From assembly GCF_034274695.1 (NCBI RefSeq), contig NZ_CP128362.1:8610374-8674373 (forward strand): a DNA stretch of 64,000 bases, given 5' to 3'. The notes below the pieces were generated by a model that saw only the letters and a program-made list of their open reading frames with translations, had not been told where the DNA came from and searched no databases. The translations under genes were made by a program, and so were the position numbers. Within the stretch, counting starts at the first letter, position 1. Each line of letters begins with the position of its first letter. Below, one piece after another: positions 37,701 to 45,805 of this stretch. Source of the DNA: Chitinophaga sp. LS1 (GTDB taxonomy: Bacteria > Bacteroidota > Bacteroidia > Chitinophagales > Chitinophagaceae).

Positions 37701-39303
37701 AGTGGTAATGTCAGAGATCAATGAAGGTAATGACAGCGACTCCATTACTTTTACTTCTCCCAAACTTACCCTGCAAACCAGCACAGCCATCCCTATTCCA
37801 TTCCTGATTTCATCACCGCAGGTGGTAAGAGGCAGCGATAATGAATTATTGCCTTATGTTGATCTGGACCTGAGTTTTGCAGGTAGTTCAATTGAACACC
37901 AGATCAGCAGCCTACCTAATATTGAAGGATACGAAGCATCCACCTGGCTGAGTTTCGTTACACCGTTATCCACGAACGACAGCCCTCTTACCGGAGATTT
38001 GGGTAAAATACAGGTACCGATGATATTGCGGGAATTCCCAACTGCACCTTCGATGGTCAACCAGTCTGGAGAATCTACTGTACCACCAGACGCAGACAAT
38101 ATTAACCAGTTACTAAACTGGAACTATAACATTGAATATGCATTACAGATACACTATCCGCAGGATCAACTGGAGTTCACGATCAACTTCAATGTGGCAG
38201 ATGTCAGCAGTAAAATGCTCATGGGTATTGAGGACGCTTTCCCACAACTTGCAGAGTTTATAACCGTATCGCCGTCTGTATTTGCAGTACTTGAATCACA
38301 GCTTACACAGGTAACTGCCGGCACTGCTGACGACGACCCATTGCTTGATACAGTGTCTACTGCACTTATATCTTACACGACTCTGGCAGCGAATGTTGTC
38401 ACTGCAGCTCAAAGTAATATGCTGGCGATGCCGGGTAACAATAAACTTTTTAATAGTATGCAGGTGTTGCCTTATTCCTTCTACATACAGGAAGGAATAG
38501 CTACTATCAATGAAGTGCAGGCGCTTATTGTATCATTGCATGGTTTGCCTCCGGCAGGAATTGGTCAGCCTGTTGTTAATATCAACGGATATGAAAGCAA
38601 TCCATATACAGGTGTATGTTTCGGCGATTACTGTTATTATTATACAAAAGATGGAACGGTATTATCCGCAGCAGAAGGACAGGTTATACAAGACAGAACA
38701 GTGGTTATTCCGGCAATGAATATCCTGGCAAGACAGGATGCTTCTACTACCGCATGCATTAACCGGAATGCGGAACTGGTGCCCAATAAACCGAGCAGTG
38801 AGCCATTCAAATACACGACAGGGCTGGTACAGTTTTCAAATCCTTATCATCCAACTACCGACAGCGATATGCCGATAGATATATCGACGATTAATGCACC
38901 GGCCGGGCAACATAATTATGAATCGCTTACTGCACAACTGACTAACCTGTTTGATACACTGCTGGAAGAGAACTCCCAGGATACAATCAGTATACTGATG
39001 AGTTGCCAGTATATGTATCAACCGAATGCCGCTACTGGTTATGTAAGCCTACCGGTCATGATGCAGCCTATACAAGGCATCCAGGTTAATCCAACGGCCA
39101 CTACAAACGATAAAAAACTGGCCGAGATGATTACAGAATGGGCTGGAAGTATTAATCTTTGGTATAGTACACACAACCCTGGAACCAACAAGGCTGTTTT
39201 ATATTTTGACCTGACAATTTTCTCTAACCTTACACAACAACCATTGCCGCTGTTAAGAATGAGAAGTTTAATGCTTGAGATTCAATATATAACGGAGATG
39301 TAA
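31732..39303 (+). CDS. Giant LysM-containing protein (probable continuation, ~2507 aa)
   Basis: This frame continues the preceding one. After the +1 shift the sequence reads FGFGIQF-DLSLSLGFGYSFDAG, keeping the alternating strand pattern. The ATG at 31732 is probably not a real start. LysM-like repeats occur in two clusters, at about residues 504-655 (ASDTFDSIAAQS, LAGQSLNDVAQSIG, ASGDTLKTIAAKYNITQEQL) and 1087-1235 (LSDLAYKYYGNVADI, LNAIATYFGTTADAI, LESIASYYSEDLAAL). Two Ig-like stretches with FTAPLEE/FSNPPNE and TISAGFTDMTGNI features are at about 1445-1530 and 1900-1990. There is no signal peptide, transmembrane anchor or T9SS tail. LysM domains bind GlcNAc polymers such as peptidoglycan or chitin. 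The export route and function are unknown. Confidence 0.8.
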   Translation: MVHSTQYWYLVLEYSFDLSLSLGFGYSFDAGILKAGFSLTAVAILEGILAKWNPYQITDGSGNNTQLETSYYFWFRGTVGIIGKLYGSVDFAIVKADVNIDIRLLVQITFAPYEPIELSIIASVSVSLRITINLGIFKIKISFSFSARIQEGITIKAIGGTPPWTTTEQVQLFTAGAPVLQRRRRRFYYDQKELMAARTATSPVWSNLQKAVSPVPLTAYVGFGLTMAGDNATDVSQQLACYIAMLFIESVPPPQDDKANGLQKAYGAGLDTSFELLGKQVLRWAIAAIQPVPMTSAEVDNIIVTDLQLAALLDFLSDTANPTPITAADVSTFMNNQFTVTVNAPTSGEVDATYFPVPPEMILTLPDYGTDYKGVSYNFEDYNSTSSAYTEYLRAYFNELSVQVEQDDQSDYRQMIKLDDKDGQSMANFIYSDYFLLICRQMLQSARESLKDYKYYLQDNQTVNDIVNWVNVKAGTDLYSVEDLFTDNVSAPLSTGKNLRITGSTYVAQASDTFDSIAAQSIFYSGFTGTDLATANQDTTNTLSAGITISYPGKDPYKTLAGQSLNDVAQSIGVPVNELINNGNITGLAGLLLPVATFKIPSFNSIVASGDTLKTIAAKYNITQEQLAAPIENANVADLFDKAGEYINIANLQQFQVGELISEIQATNGLQHLSGMTSRYYMAGLRLPTEGITPAYKGMWVVDNGGILSLPSYAGLYALTGQQFQLPNLSTEKFDITLSRTSMPGWLTFAGSNPDKLVWSLVPDSFEARQINAVKGYATTNVLDINLSLLGAQDAFITKEATYPFTSVINWSSASAFTMPYGGDAGGVPALSLWQLPDTLLQLPDPQTRSVNPRMKMQIGRYDEASRTMVNTPVNYYGYGSLVSFTVKKVPVITDSPNTATTYEIMGADGSNVEVLEKMVSGIGNDKSLIATLTLAYGVDSNGTTTEGIQTDALNSLTMGIAQVNLSTETLPDSLSSRSFLTIADQQEEMVLLNETTDFIRLLWQASITRGGGYYLYYYNSGSNSGLPDRIFNDKNEATISLLVLYSAPVDELLRNNINNYMNVLAIGEAIDTTHAVLFAEANPLAISLPADDTQTLSDLAYKYYGNVADIVADNQTLALRAGKTLLVNEGLYEVRPQGSAPGGSLNAIATYFGTTADAIKAANPLQTSWPDPLPLYTALYLPEMTITIGASNGGTTLESIASYYSEDLAALGGKNQEVPGLFADNQQIIISGGPDIRSSSVAPGVAGIAAERPVPPEIPDDPSENNYGELFLLNTYNMLSYQIADNNYFNASNLGLPATPSGENEDQDINDKMSYPKSQAEGDNWSYSQSIPYSRFAKNVVLTSGDMPDQAESPYRGLGGLLQIDYGWLDLYGNLLITTLSQPSGNSQLNMVPILTGYTDPLIGLNQWPSVAASWEVISDINKAPLLQLNLSFGDSYYQGLMWGKVTNATTITAWFTAPLEETSSIDPANYSLDQGINILHITLGSDKQTVTIQVDNVPENLLLTLSINNISNTDKTETYTGVAQFSFPESPEETTSTVIEQANKDLAVYKQLWYQLTDPNGIAYTVDTTLLQQGYTLSAEQVSDLVQNWLTSIYLFLENRSQGLTDVESPDASHPMTFAIVPANLNPAQIFRLDLSFTITRTRNAAAGDLETTGGILQAATEVSPLSDSQGGDTHSLDTFAALFETALQETGKYTLRVATGTDRQNAGNDKETWAVRLGLDKTLLTPIAYSINDPANPDMFAPRPISNKLESRKQVPIYYYSEKTGIDFSTPSVYADFTGIDMDQWGYQFFSSIDNVLSPEFTAAIQLVDNKKQTTYLEDLLAGKKALADIVKNWMVPVFRDENPNADAVREAFKQQLLVKLTNAYTTQAAVQFHANVSADATIDMAPRLYGSINRNFKFADVMVDSADNTILYLVFSNPPNESAAGISSNFTISEGISVFNAGIDANNNRRVILKLNGLAIPGSTTVTISAGFTDMTGNIILPPLTKVVMSEINEGNDSDSITFTSPKLTLQTSTAIPIPFLISSPQVVRGSDNELLPYVDLDLSFAGSSIEHQISSLPNIEGYEASTWLSFVTPLSTNDSPLTGDLGKIQVPMILREFPTAPSMVNQSGESTVPPDADNINQLLNWNYNIEYALQIHYPQDQLEFTINFNVADVSSKMLMGIEDAFPQLAEFITVSPSVFAVLESQLTQVTAGTADDDPLLDTVSTALISYTTLAANVVTAAQSNMLAMPGNNKLFNSMQVLPYSFYIQEGIATINEVQALIVSLHGLPPAGIGQPVVNINGYESNPYTGVCFGDYCYYYTKDGTVLSAAEGQVIQDRTVVIPAMNILARQDASTTACINRNAELVPNKPSSEPFKYTTGLVQFSNPYHPTTDSDMPIDISTINAPAGQHNYESLTAQLTNLFDTLLEENSQDTISILMSCQYMYQPNAATGYVSLPVMMQPIQGIQVNPTATTNDKKLAEMITEWAGSINLWYSTHNPGTNKAVLYFDLTIFSNLTQQPLPLLRMRSLMLEIQYITEM
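31771..31796 (+). other. Frame junction CAG-TTT-TGA followed by (CT)7
   Basis: The 1480-aa frame ends ATA CAG TTT TGA. Skipping one T (31776-31779 is TTTT) yields TTT GAT CTC and enters the next frame in phase. TTT-TGA is the type of site used in +1 programmed frameshifting (compare CTT-TGA in prfB). A dinucleotide repeat (CT)7 at 31783-31796 follows and encodes Leu-Ser repeats. It lies after the stop, so slippage in it cannot by itself remove the TGA. Confidence 0.55.
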
Positions 39304-39328
39304 CATGCCAGGCATACTGCTCAGATGC

Positions 39329-39406
39329 ATTTCTCCAATAAAGGCCAGGATTTCAGATAAATCTTCTTCAAACTGGTTCGAAACCTTCCCTGCGTAGTCC
39401 GCAAGC
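39329..39406 (+). repeat. Interspersed intergenic repeat, copy C (complete)
   Basis: The unit runs from ATTTCTCCAATAAAGGCCAG through TTTCAGATAAATC and CTGGTTCGAAACC to GTAGTCCGCAAGC. This copy is uninterrupted and shows what lies on both sides of the IS3 insertion in copy A. It sits between the giant gene's stop and its terminator. Confidence 0.5.
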
Positions 39407-39443
39407 TTTAAGCCCTCAGGTCGAAAGATCCGGGGGCTTTTTG
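39407..39443 (+). terminator. Terminator downstream of the giant gene cluster
   Basis: TTTAAGCCCTCAGGTC and GATCCGGGGGCTTTTT form a stem around GAAA, followed by a T run. It lies about 110 bases after the stop at 39303. Confidence 0.6.
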
Positions 39444-39489
39444 TTTGGAAATTACAATATATCTTTAGGGTAATTAAAGTCTGGTATTT

Positions 39490-40302
39490 ATGAAAAATAG
39501 ATTATTAGCCATATCCATCACCTTCCTTTTTGCTGCCTGTGTTAACAATCAGCCGAAAGCAGAAAATACCACCGCTTCTCAAACTTTACCCGCATTTATG
39601 GAGTATACCGTCCTAAATGTATACCCTCACGACACTACCTCCTATACAGAAGGCCTATTAGTCCACAACAACGAACTATTTGAAAGCACTGGCCGCGAAG
39701 GATTTAGCAAGTTTGCTCAAATTGACCTCACCACTGGTAAGCCAATCAGAGAACATTATATTGACAAATCCATTTTTGGAGAAGGCATCGCGATCTTCGA
39801 CAACAAAATATTCCAACTTACCTACCGTAGTAATAAGATCTTTGTTTACGATCTGAAAGATTTTAAAAAGATCGCAGAATACCCATGGCCCGGAGAAGGC
39901 TGGGCGATGACGCACGACGGCAAAAGTCTCATTGCCAGTAACGGTACCTCCAATCTGCAATACCTGGATCCAAATACATTACAGCTGCAAAAGACCCTTA
40001 GTGTGACAGATCAGAACGGTCCGGTTAATAACATCAACGAATTAGAATATGTAGATGGGTTTATTTACGCCAACCAGTTTCTGACCAATAATATTTTGAA
40101 GATTAATGCGGAAAGTGGACGCGTTGTTGCGAAAGCTGACCTGACGGATATCTTTGCGCATGGTGGCAAGGTATTCAATCCTGATCAGTTGCCAGACCTT
40201 CATGAAGACGTATTGAATGGCATTGCTTATGATAGTGCAAGAGGCAATTTTCTGATAACCGGAAAACAATGGCCTTATTTATTTGAAGTGAAGTTCAGGT
40301 AG
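39490..40302 (+). CDS. Glutaminyl-peptide cyclotransferase, lipoprotein
   Basis: A 270-residue protein with a lipoprotein signal (ISITFLFAAC, lipid Cys at residue 17). The mature part is a five-bladed beta-propeller of the plant/bacterial glutamine cyclotransferase family (Glu_cyclase_2). Diagnostic blocks are YPHDTTSYTEGLLVHNNELFESTG at the start, FGEGIAIFDNKIFQLTYRS, the blade NINELEYVDGFIYANQF and the final NGIAYDSARGNFLITGKQWP. The enzyme cyclises N-terminal Gln to pyroglutamate on exported proteins and acts in the periplasm. In Bacteroidota pyroglutamate formation is common on periplasmic and T9SS-exported proteins. It is monocistronic. Confidence 0.92.
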   Translation: MKNRLLAISITFLFAACVNNQPKAENTTASQTLPAFMEYTVLNVYPHDTTSYTEGLLVHNNELFESTGREGFSKFAQIDLTTGKPIREHYIDKSIFGEGIAIFDNKIFQLTYRSNKIFVYDLKDFKKIAEYPWPGEGWAMTHDGKSLIASNGTSNLQYLDPNTLQLQKTLSVTDQNGPVNNINELEYVDGFIYANQFLTNNILKINAESGRVVAKADLTDIFAHGGKVFNPDQLPDLHEDVLNGIAYDSARGNFLITGKQWPYLFEVKFR

Positions 40303-40431
40303 CTAGTCATCGCTTGAGTCTTCACAGGGGATAAGTTAAAATAATATTGTAATTTAGTTAATACCAGACAGGCACATACGCCCCCATATCTGACTATAAC
40401 TATATTCTTTATATACCAAAGCCCCTCTATT

Positions 40432-40699
40432 ATGAAACCATTGCTACCCGTGTTATTACTTACCGGTATCTGCTGCTGACTATTATGTTGCTATCACAGA
40501 CCATGTCAATACATACGAAAGTTCTCCTGGTGGAAGTTTTACAATCACTTTAACCGGCACCACCACCGGCTCTGATACGATTACCGTACATTTATTATCT
40601 ACCAGCGACTCCAGTGAGGGGTTGTATATTTATGTGCTTGAAGTAAATGAGCAGCGTAGAACGAAGGTATATCGCGGTAAACTCGTCATCATAATATAG
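40432..40699 (+). pseudogene. Small exported protein, frameshifted
   Basis: An ATG at 40432 opens MKPLLPVLLLTGICC and stops at 40477. In the +1 frame a well-formed sequence follows, SAADYYVAITDHVNTYESSP, then GSFTITLTGTTTGSDTITVHL and QRRTKVYRGKLVIII, ending at TAG 40697-40699. The first frame supplies a signal peptide and the second a mature beta-rich domain, so one indel within about 40440-40475 breaks a single gene of about 88 residues. The family is unknown. Confidence 0.55.
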
Positions 40700-40781
40700 C
40701 ATATGACTTACAAGTAATTTGGATACACCTTTACACGGTTTGGAAACATCGCTTTCTCCGTCTTTAGGGAAATTTGCATTC

Positions 40782-41693
40782 ATGCAACAATCAGTAAAAT
40801 TTAAGAACAGCACATGGCTGGTAGCAGCCAATCTTCATCTGCCTGTGAATTTTGATGCGCAACATCAATATCCGGCTATTATATGTGTGCATCCGGGAAG
40901 TAGTGTAAAGGAGCAAACGGCCGGTCTGTATGCAGAAAAACTAGCGCAGGCAGGGTTTGTAGCACTGGCTTTCGATGCTTCTTTTCAAGGGGAGAGTGGC
41001 GGCGAACCACGGTATCTTGAAGATCCTGCTACCAGGGTGGAAGATATCAGGTGTGCGTTGGATTATCTTACCACTATAGCATTTATAGCTAATGATCGTA
41101 TTGGCGTACTGGGCATTTGTGCAGGTGGTGGCTATGCGGCAAATGCTGCCTTAACTGAAAAACGGATTAAAGCAGTAGGCACTGTGGTTGCGGCGAATTT
41201 TAGCCGTGCTTACCGGGAGTTGAATGCATTACAGATATTGGAGGCTGTGGGTCAACAACGTACTGCAGAAGCTAACGGAGCGGAACCGCTGATCACGCAA
41301 TGGACACCGGCATCTATTGAAGAAGCGAAGCAGGCTGGGCCTGTAGAAATGGATATGGCAGCAGCCATCGATTATTACAGAACGCCAAGAGGAGAACATC
41401 CAAATTCCTGTAATAAGTTGCGGTTTACAGGTATGGGAGCCGCTATCGCATTTGATGCATTTCATCTTGCAGATCAGTTGCTGACACAGCCGCTTATGGT
41501 AATAGTTGGAGATAAAGTCGGTGCATTTGGTTCTTACAGAGATGGATTTGAATTGTATAATAAGGCTGCTGCTGTCAATAAAAGTATTCATGTAGTGCAG
41601 GGTGCGGGTCATTATGATTTATATGATCAGCCTTTTGCTACTAATGAAGCGCTTGGTAAACTGGTGCCTTTCTTTAATAGTGTACTTTTGTAG
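40782..41693 (+). CDS. Alpha/beta hydrolase (YcjY/dienelactone hydrolase-like)
   Basis: I use ATG 40782 (MQQSVKFKNSTWLVAANLHL), which puts the first strand at the usual distance; a TTG at 40719 is a poorer start. The protein is about 303 residues. The oxyanion region is CVHPGSS and the nucleophile elbow is GICAGGG, with Cys at the nucleophile position as in dienelactone hydrolase-like members. The acid is in VGDKVG and the histidine is in GAGHYDLYD. Substrate is unknown. An AraC-type regulator begins 5 bases after the stop, so the two genes form an operon. Confidence 0.88.
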   Translation: MQQSVKFKNSTWLVAANLHLPVNFDAQHQYPAIICVHPGSSVKEQTAGLYAEKLAQAGFVALAFDASFQGESGGEPRYLEDPATRVEDIRCALDYLTTIAFIANDRIGVLGICAGGGYAANAALTEKRIKAVGTVVAANFSRAYRELNALQILEAVGQQRTAEANGAEPLITQWTPASIEEAKQAGPVEMDMAAAIDYYRTPRGEHPNSCNKLRFTGMGAAIAFDAFHLADQLLTQPLMVIVGDKVGAFGSYRDGFELYNKAAAVNKSIHVVQGAGHYDLYDQPFATNEALGKLVPFFNSVLL

Positions 41694-41697
41694 TGGC

Positions 41698-42609
41698 ATG
41701 AAAAGCATACATTCCATATCTGAGTTTCATCGGTTGCTATCGCTACCAGATCCATTGCATCCACTGATCAGTGTGATTCGGGTGGAAGATATACGACTGA
41801 CGGCTGATTTCTTTGCTGAGAATTTTCTGTTCGATTTTTATAGTGTGTCTTTGAAAAGAAATGTGCAGGGCAAGGTGAAATATGGTCAGCTATATTTTGA
41901 TTTTGATAAGGGTGTGTTGAGTTGTTTAGCACCAAAACAGATACAGTCGATTACCGTAGGTGATCTTGCTATGGATAGTCAGCAAACAGGCACAGGATAT
42001 GCGTTGTTGTTTCATGCTGATTTTTTGTTGGGGTCTCCGCTGGCCGGGAAGATAAAACAATACGGTTTCTTTTCTTATGCGGTGAATGAAGCACTGCATT
42101 TGTCGGACAGAGAAGAGAAAGATATCATAAATATTTTCCACAAGATCGAACAAGAGTATCAGCATATTGACCGGCATACACAGGATATTCTTATTGCGCA
42201 ATTGGAGTTGTTATTAAATTATAGCAATCGTTTTTACGAGCGACAGTTCTTTATTCGCAAAGCGACAAATCATACTTTGCTTACGCAGATGGAAGGATTG
42301 TTAGAAGAATATTTCAATAATGAAGAAACGTTAAAAAACGGCCTTCCAAGTGTGGAATATCTGGCTAATAAGCTGCGTCTTTCACCACACTATCTGAGTG
42401 ATATGCTTCGAACGCTGACAGGACAGAGTGCTCAGCAGCATATTCAGGATAAACTGATTGAAAAGGCAAAGGAATATCTTAGTACAACGACATTAACGGT
42501 TGCAGAGATTGCGTATGAATTGGGGTTTGGATATCCACAATCGTTCAATAAATTATTTAAGAAGAAGACAAGTATGTCACCATTGGAGTTTCGGTCAAGG
42601 TTCAATTAA
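41698..42609 (+). CDS. AraC-family transcriptional regulator
   Basis: A 303-residue regulator starting at ATG 41698 (MKSIHSISEFHRLL), 5 bases after the hydrolase stop; an upstream in-frame start at 41602 overlaps the hydrolase and is unlikely. It has an N-terminal sensing domain with GQLYFDFDKGVLSCLAPKQ. The C-terminal double HTH has YLANKLRLSPHYLSDMLRTL and VAEIAYELGFGYPQSFNKLF. It is a close paralogue of the frameshifted gene at 8224. It probably controls the hydrolase gene. Confidence 0.92.
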   Translation: MKSIHSISEFHRLLSLPDPLHPLISVIRVEDIRLTADFFAENFLFDFYSVSLKRNVQGKVKYGQLYFDFDKGVLSCLAPKQIQSITVGDLAMDSQQTGTGYALLFHADFLLGSPLAGKIKQYGFFSYAVNEALHLSDREEKDIINIFHKIEQEYQHIDRHTQDILIAQLELLLNYSNRFYERQFFIRKATNHTLLTQMEGLLEEYFNNEETLKNGLPSVEYLANKLRLSPHYLSDMLRTLTGQSAQQHIQDKLIEKAKEYLSTTTLTVAEIAYELGFGYPQSFNKLFKKKTSMSPLEFRSRFN

Positions 42610-42632
42610 ATGATACGGGAACTGAATAATTT

Positions 42633-42668
42633 AAAAGGGTGTATCAGAAATTCTAATACACCCTTTTA
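42633..42668. terminator. Bidirectional terminator between convergent genes
   Basis: AAAAGGGTGTAT and ATACACCCTTTT form a 12-bp perfect stem around a short loop, with A and T runs on both sides. It lies between the plus-strand AraC gene and the minus-strand esterase gene. Confidence 0.85.
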
Positions 42669-42673
42669 GTATT

Positions 42674-45600
42674 TTATTGTTTAACAAATTTGAACACCTT
42701 CGCCCCCAGGTGTACCAAATACACACCAGGACTCAATTGACCAATAGCTATAGATCTTACATAACCGGATAACTGCAATTGCCCTGAACTACTATATACT
42801 TTAATACTGACTGCATTCGTTAACCCACGTATATAAAGCGTGCTCACAGCAGGATTTGGATATACTGAAATTCCGGACTGATCCTCTTTTTGCACTACGC
42901 TGGCAATTGTAGCCGGTGCTGCCAATGATGACCGAACGAGTTTCCAATGGCCACTGAGTTGATCTGCATCTGACCATTGCTGCACATTCCCTCCATTCAC
43001 CGTACTAAAATTGGATACCTCTATCAATTTACCACTATGCTGTGGTATAATCTTATAATAGTCGTTATCCACAGGCACCATCGAAAACTGTTGATTGGTA
43101 CCGGCTGCATAACTCCATTGCAGTATATTGGCGCCATCTGTGGTGCTCACGCCTGACACATCTACTGATTTTCCGGATTTGACACAAATGATCTTATAGA
43201 CTTCATTACCCAGGTGCGTAAAGGTAAATTGCTGATTCGTACCATTTAATAAGCTCCATTGCTGGATATTGCCACCATCCTGCGTAATCTGACCATCATC
43301 TACATCCATGTACAGTCCGCTGAAACGGTTTTGAACATAGTAGGTACCTGCAATGATGTTTACCTTTTTTAATTTGTTTGTACTCTGTGCGAAATTTATA
43401 ATTGGATCTGCATTGCCGCCATCAAGGGGGGAATAAATTTCAAGACTTGATTTTAGGAGACTACCATCTACCATAGCGTTGATTTCTTCTGGTGTCATAC
43501 CAGAACGGTAGAAGAGTAACGTACGATAATTTGCAGCTGGCGCAGTGGAGCCATTCAGATCAAAGGCAGTGGTCACGACCTTTTCAGCAATTGAACCCTG
43601 TAATACCTTATCGATGTATAATAGTGTTTTCCCCATTGCATAGTAATGGGTGAGTGTCACTTTATGCCATTGGTTGTCGGTCAGTACTGTAGTACCAGAA
43701 ATACCTGATGAATAGTCCAGCTTTCCGGAGGTATTGATCACTAAGGTTTTTAAACCCGTAGTGGTGCTTAGTTCTGCTAACTGCCCGATGGAAGATGTTT
43801 GGATATCAAAAGAGTAGGTAAAGGAATGAAGCGTTTCCTCAGGCTTAATTTGAAGTTTGTAGCCAGTGGAAGGGCTTAAGTTTAAATAGGTACCATTTAC
43901 CTGGTAGGGTTGTGTCTTTCCTGCTTTTAAAGCATCGAACAAAGAAGGAACGATCGCATATTCAAATTCAAGATGCCCCGCATCATTGGGGTGCAGGTCA
44001 TCATATTTATAACCGGTGGCCCATTTACCGGCTCCATTGTCAAGTGCACCGAGCAAATTGATACTTGCTACATTCCAGGAATGAATGAGCAAATTCATTT
44101 GCTTGATATAATTGTATTCTGTAGCCGTGTAATCTTCGCGACTATAACAATTGGTGACGATGGGTTCAATGCCTTGTTGCCTTGCTTTGTTAATGAGCAA
44201 TTTCATATTATCTCTGAACTGATCAAAGATGGCCTGGCCGCCGGTGGTGATCCCTTCATTTCCTAAAGAGAGGGCGTAAATAACGTATTTGCCACATATG
44301 GGTAGTAAGTCTTTATCCCATCGGTTGATCACACTGATGGTGTTGTTGCCAGGGACGGATATGTTCGATACATTCCAGGTTTGACCGGTACCGTTGTTGG
44401 CCCTGGTAGTCAATAGCTGGGCGTATAACTGGGCGTATCCCTGGTTGTTGGTAGCACCTGTACCTGAAGGGACAGAAGAGCCCATGATGGCGATGCGACT
44501 GGCGTCTTTGGTAGTACAATACGGCTCAAACGTAACAGGGTTGACCTGGTTGATCTTCAGGATCCCCAGGTAGCCAAAGGTGCCTTCAGATCGGGTCATG
44601 GTCAGGTTTATCTGACCATTATCGTCAGGCATGATTATATCTGAGGTGAGGATGGTTTTCGTATTTCCATTATAACCAGTTCCGCCTAAATTGGTTCCGG
44701 AGGTTTGCAGCAGACCGTCGTAGAATGTAGCCCCGGTGAGTGAATAACCTGTTACTCTTTTTTCAGGGTCGTTGCGGGTACCGAAGAAATTAAAAACGTA
44801 GCCTTTGGTTTTATCCAGTCCTCTTATTGAAAGACTGGAAGCCGTGGAGGTGTGAAAGTAATCCTGGGTGGCAGTGGGGATGGCGAGGTCACCTAATAAG
44901 CTGGCATCTGGTGATAATAAACCTCCATTTAGAATACCATTGGAAGAAAATGCGGAAGTGATTTTAACATATGCCCCTGTTGATGCATTCACTTTATCTA
45001 CAAGGTTTACCTGGGCGGCAGTAGTACTGGTATTGGTTACATTGTTCCAGTAATTGCCATTGATATCGGGACTGGTGGTGATGTTGCCATTGGTTACATC
45101 ATTGGGACCGAAATCAATATAGGTTGTTTTTAATGCGGTAATGGGCAGTTGGACTTCCGCTATTTTCAGAGCGCCGATATAGGCGAAAGTACCGGTTTCG
45201 CGTTTTACGGTAATGGCGATCTGGCCTTTTGTATCGGGGGTGAGGGTGTTGGTGACGAGAATGGTGCTGTTGTTACCATTGTAGCCGGTTCCACCCAGAT
45301 TCGTACCAGAGGTTTGTAGGGTAGCGCTGTAGGTGGTATTGCCTACAAGTGTATAATTTGATTTGCGTACTTCAGGGTCATTTCGGGTAGCGAAGAAATA
45401 AAAGACATATCCTTTGCTTACATCCAGTCCTTTGATGATAAAGCTCGCGGTATTATCAGTATAAAAATAATCCTGCGTGGCAGTGTTGATAGCGAGATCA
45501 TTCAGGAGCGATGCACTGGGTGATAGCAGTCCTCCGTTGTTAATGCCGTTAGAACTAAAGCCGGAGGTGATGTTGAGTAATGCACCGGATAATGCGTTTT

Positions 45601-45802
45601 TGTTTGTGACCAGGTATACCGAAGCGGCGGTTGTACTGGTATTGGTGATGTTGTTCCAATAATTGCCATTTACATCGGGACTGGTGGTGATGTTACCGTT
45701 GGTAACATCATTTGGGCCAAAGTCGATGTAATATGTTCTTTGTGAGTAGGTTTTAATGACGAAAGAACATAGGAGCAGTAAAAAGTACAGTGACTTTTTC
45801 AT
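42674..45802 (-). CDS. Secreted SGNH esterase with ricin-type lectin and T9SS tail
   Basis: A 1042-residue protein with a signal peptide (MKKSLYFLLLLCSFVIKTYS). Two tandem copies of a ~205-residue beta domain follow (about 20-225 and 226-425), each starting with TYIDFGPNDVTNGNITTSPD or a close variant; they come from a recent duplication also visible in the DNA. An SGNH/GDSL-type hydrolase follows at about 435-635, with IMGSSVPSG (Ser block), SLGNEG and the DDLHPNDAGH Asp/His block. A LamG-like stretch (640-790) and a ricin B-type lectin (820-960, repeated GNIQQW/ANILQW/GNVQQW) come next. The C-terminus is a type A T9SS sorting domain (ISVYPNPAVSTLYIRG, then GQLSPGVYLVHL). It is probably a surface or secreted carbohydrate esterase. 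Confidence 0.92.
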   Translation of the reverse strand: MKKSLYFLLLLCSFVIKTYSQRTYYIDFGPNDVTNGNITTSPDVNGNYWNNITNTSTTAASVYLVTNKNALSGALLNITSGFSSNGINNGGLLSPSASLLNDLAINTATQDYFYTDNTASFIIKGLDVSKGYVFYFFATRNDPEVRKSNYTLVGNTTYSATLQTSGTNLGGTGYNGNNSTILVTNTLTPDTKGQIAITVKRETGTFAYIGALKIAEVQLPITALKTTYIDFGPNDVTNGNITTSPDINGNYWNNVTNTSTTAAQVNLVDKVNASTGAYVKITSAFSSNGILNGGLLSPDASLLGDLAIPTATQDYFHTSTASSLSIRGLDKTKGYVFNFFGTRNDPEKRVTGYSLTGATFYDGLLQTSGTNLGGTGYNGNTKTILTSDIIMPDDNGQINLTMTRSEGTFGYLGILKINQVNPVTFEPYCTTKDASRIAIMGSSVPSGTGATNNQGYAQLYAQLLTTRANNGTGQTWNVSNISVPGNNTISVINRWDKDLLPICGKYVIYALSLGNEGITTGGQAIFDQFRDNMKLLINKARQQGIEPIVTNCYSREDYTATEYNYIKQMNLLIHSWNVASINLLGALDNGAGKWATGYKYDDLHPNDAGHLEFEYAIVPSLFDALKAGKTQPYQVNGTYLNLSPSTGYKLQIKPEETLHSFTYSFDIQTSSIGQLAELSTTTGLKTLVINTSGKLDYSSGISGTTVLTDNQWHKVTLTHYYAMGKTLLYIDKVLQGSIAEKVVTTAFDLNGSTAPAANYRTLLFYRSGMTPEEINAMVDGSLLKSSLEIYSPLDGGNADPIINFAQSTNKLKKVNIIAGTYYVQNRFSGLYMDVDDGQITQDGGNIQQWSLLNGTNQQFTFTHLGNEVYKIICVKSGKSVDVSGVSTTDGANILQWSYAAGTNQQFSMVPVDNDYYKIIPQHSGKLIEVSNFSTVNGGNVQQWSDADQLSGHWKLVRSSLAAPATIASVVQKEDQSGISVYPNPAVSTLYIRGLTNAVSIKVYSSSGQLQLSGYVRSIAIGQLSPGVYLVHLGAKVFKFVKQ

Positions 45803-45805
45803 AGG

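Noticed and set aside
22137..39303. Extracellular contractile injection system or tailocin
   Set aside because: No sheath, tube, baseplate spike, ClpV-like or AAA+ genes are present. LysM-like repeats alone are not enough to support it.
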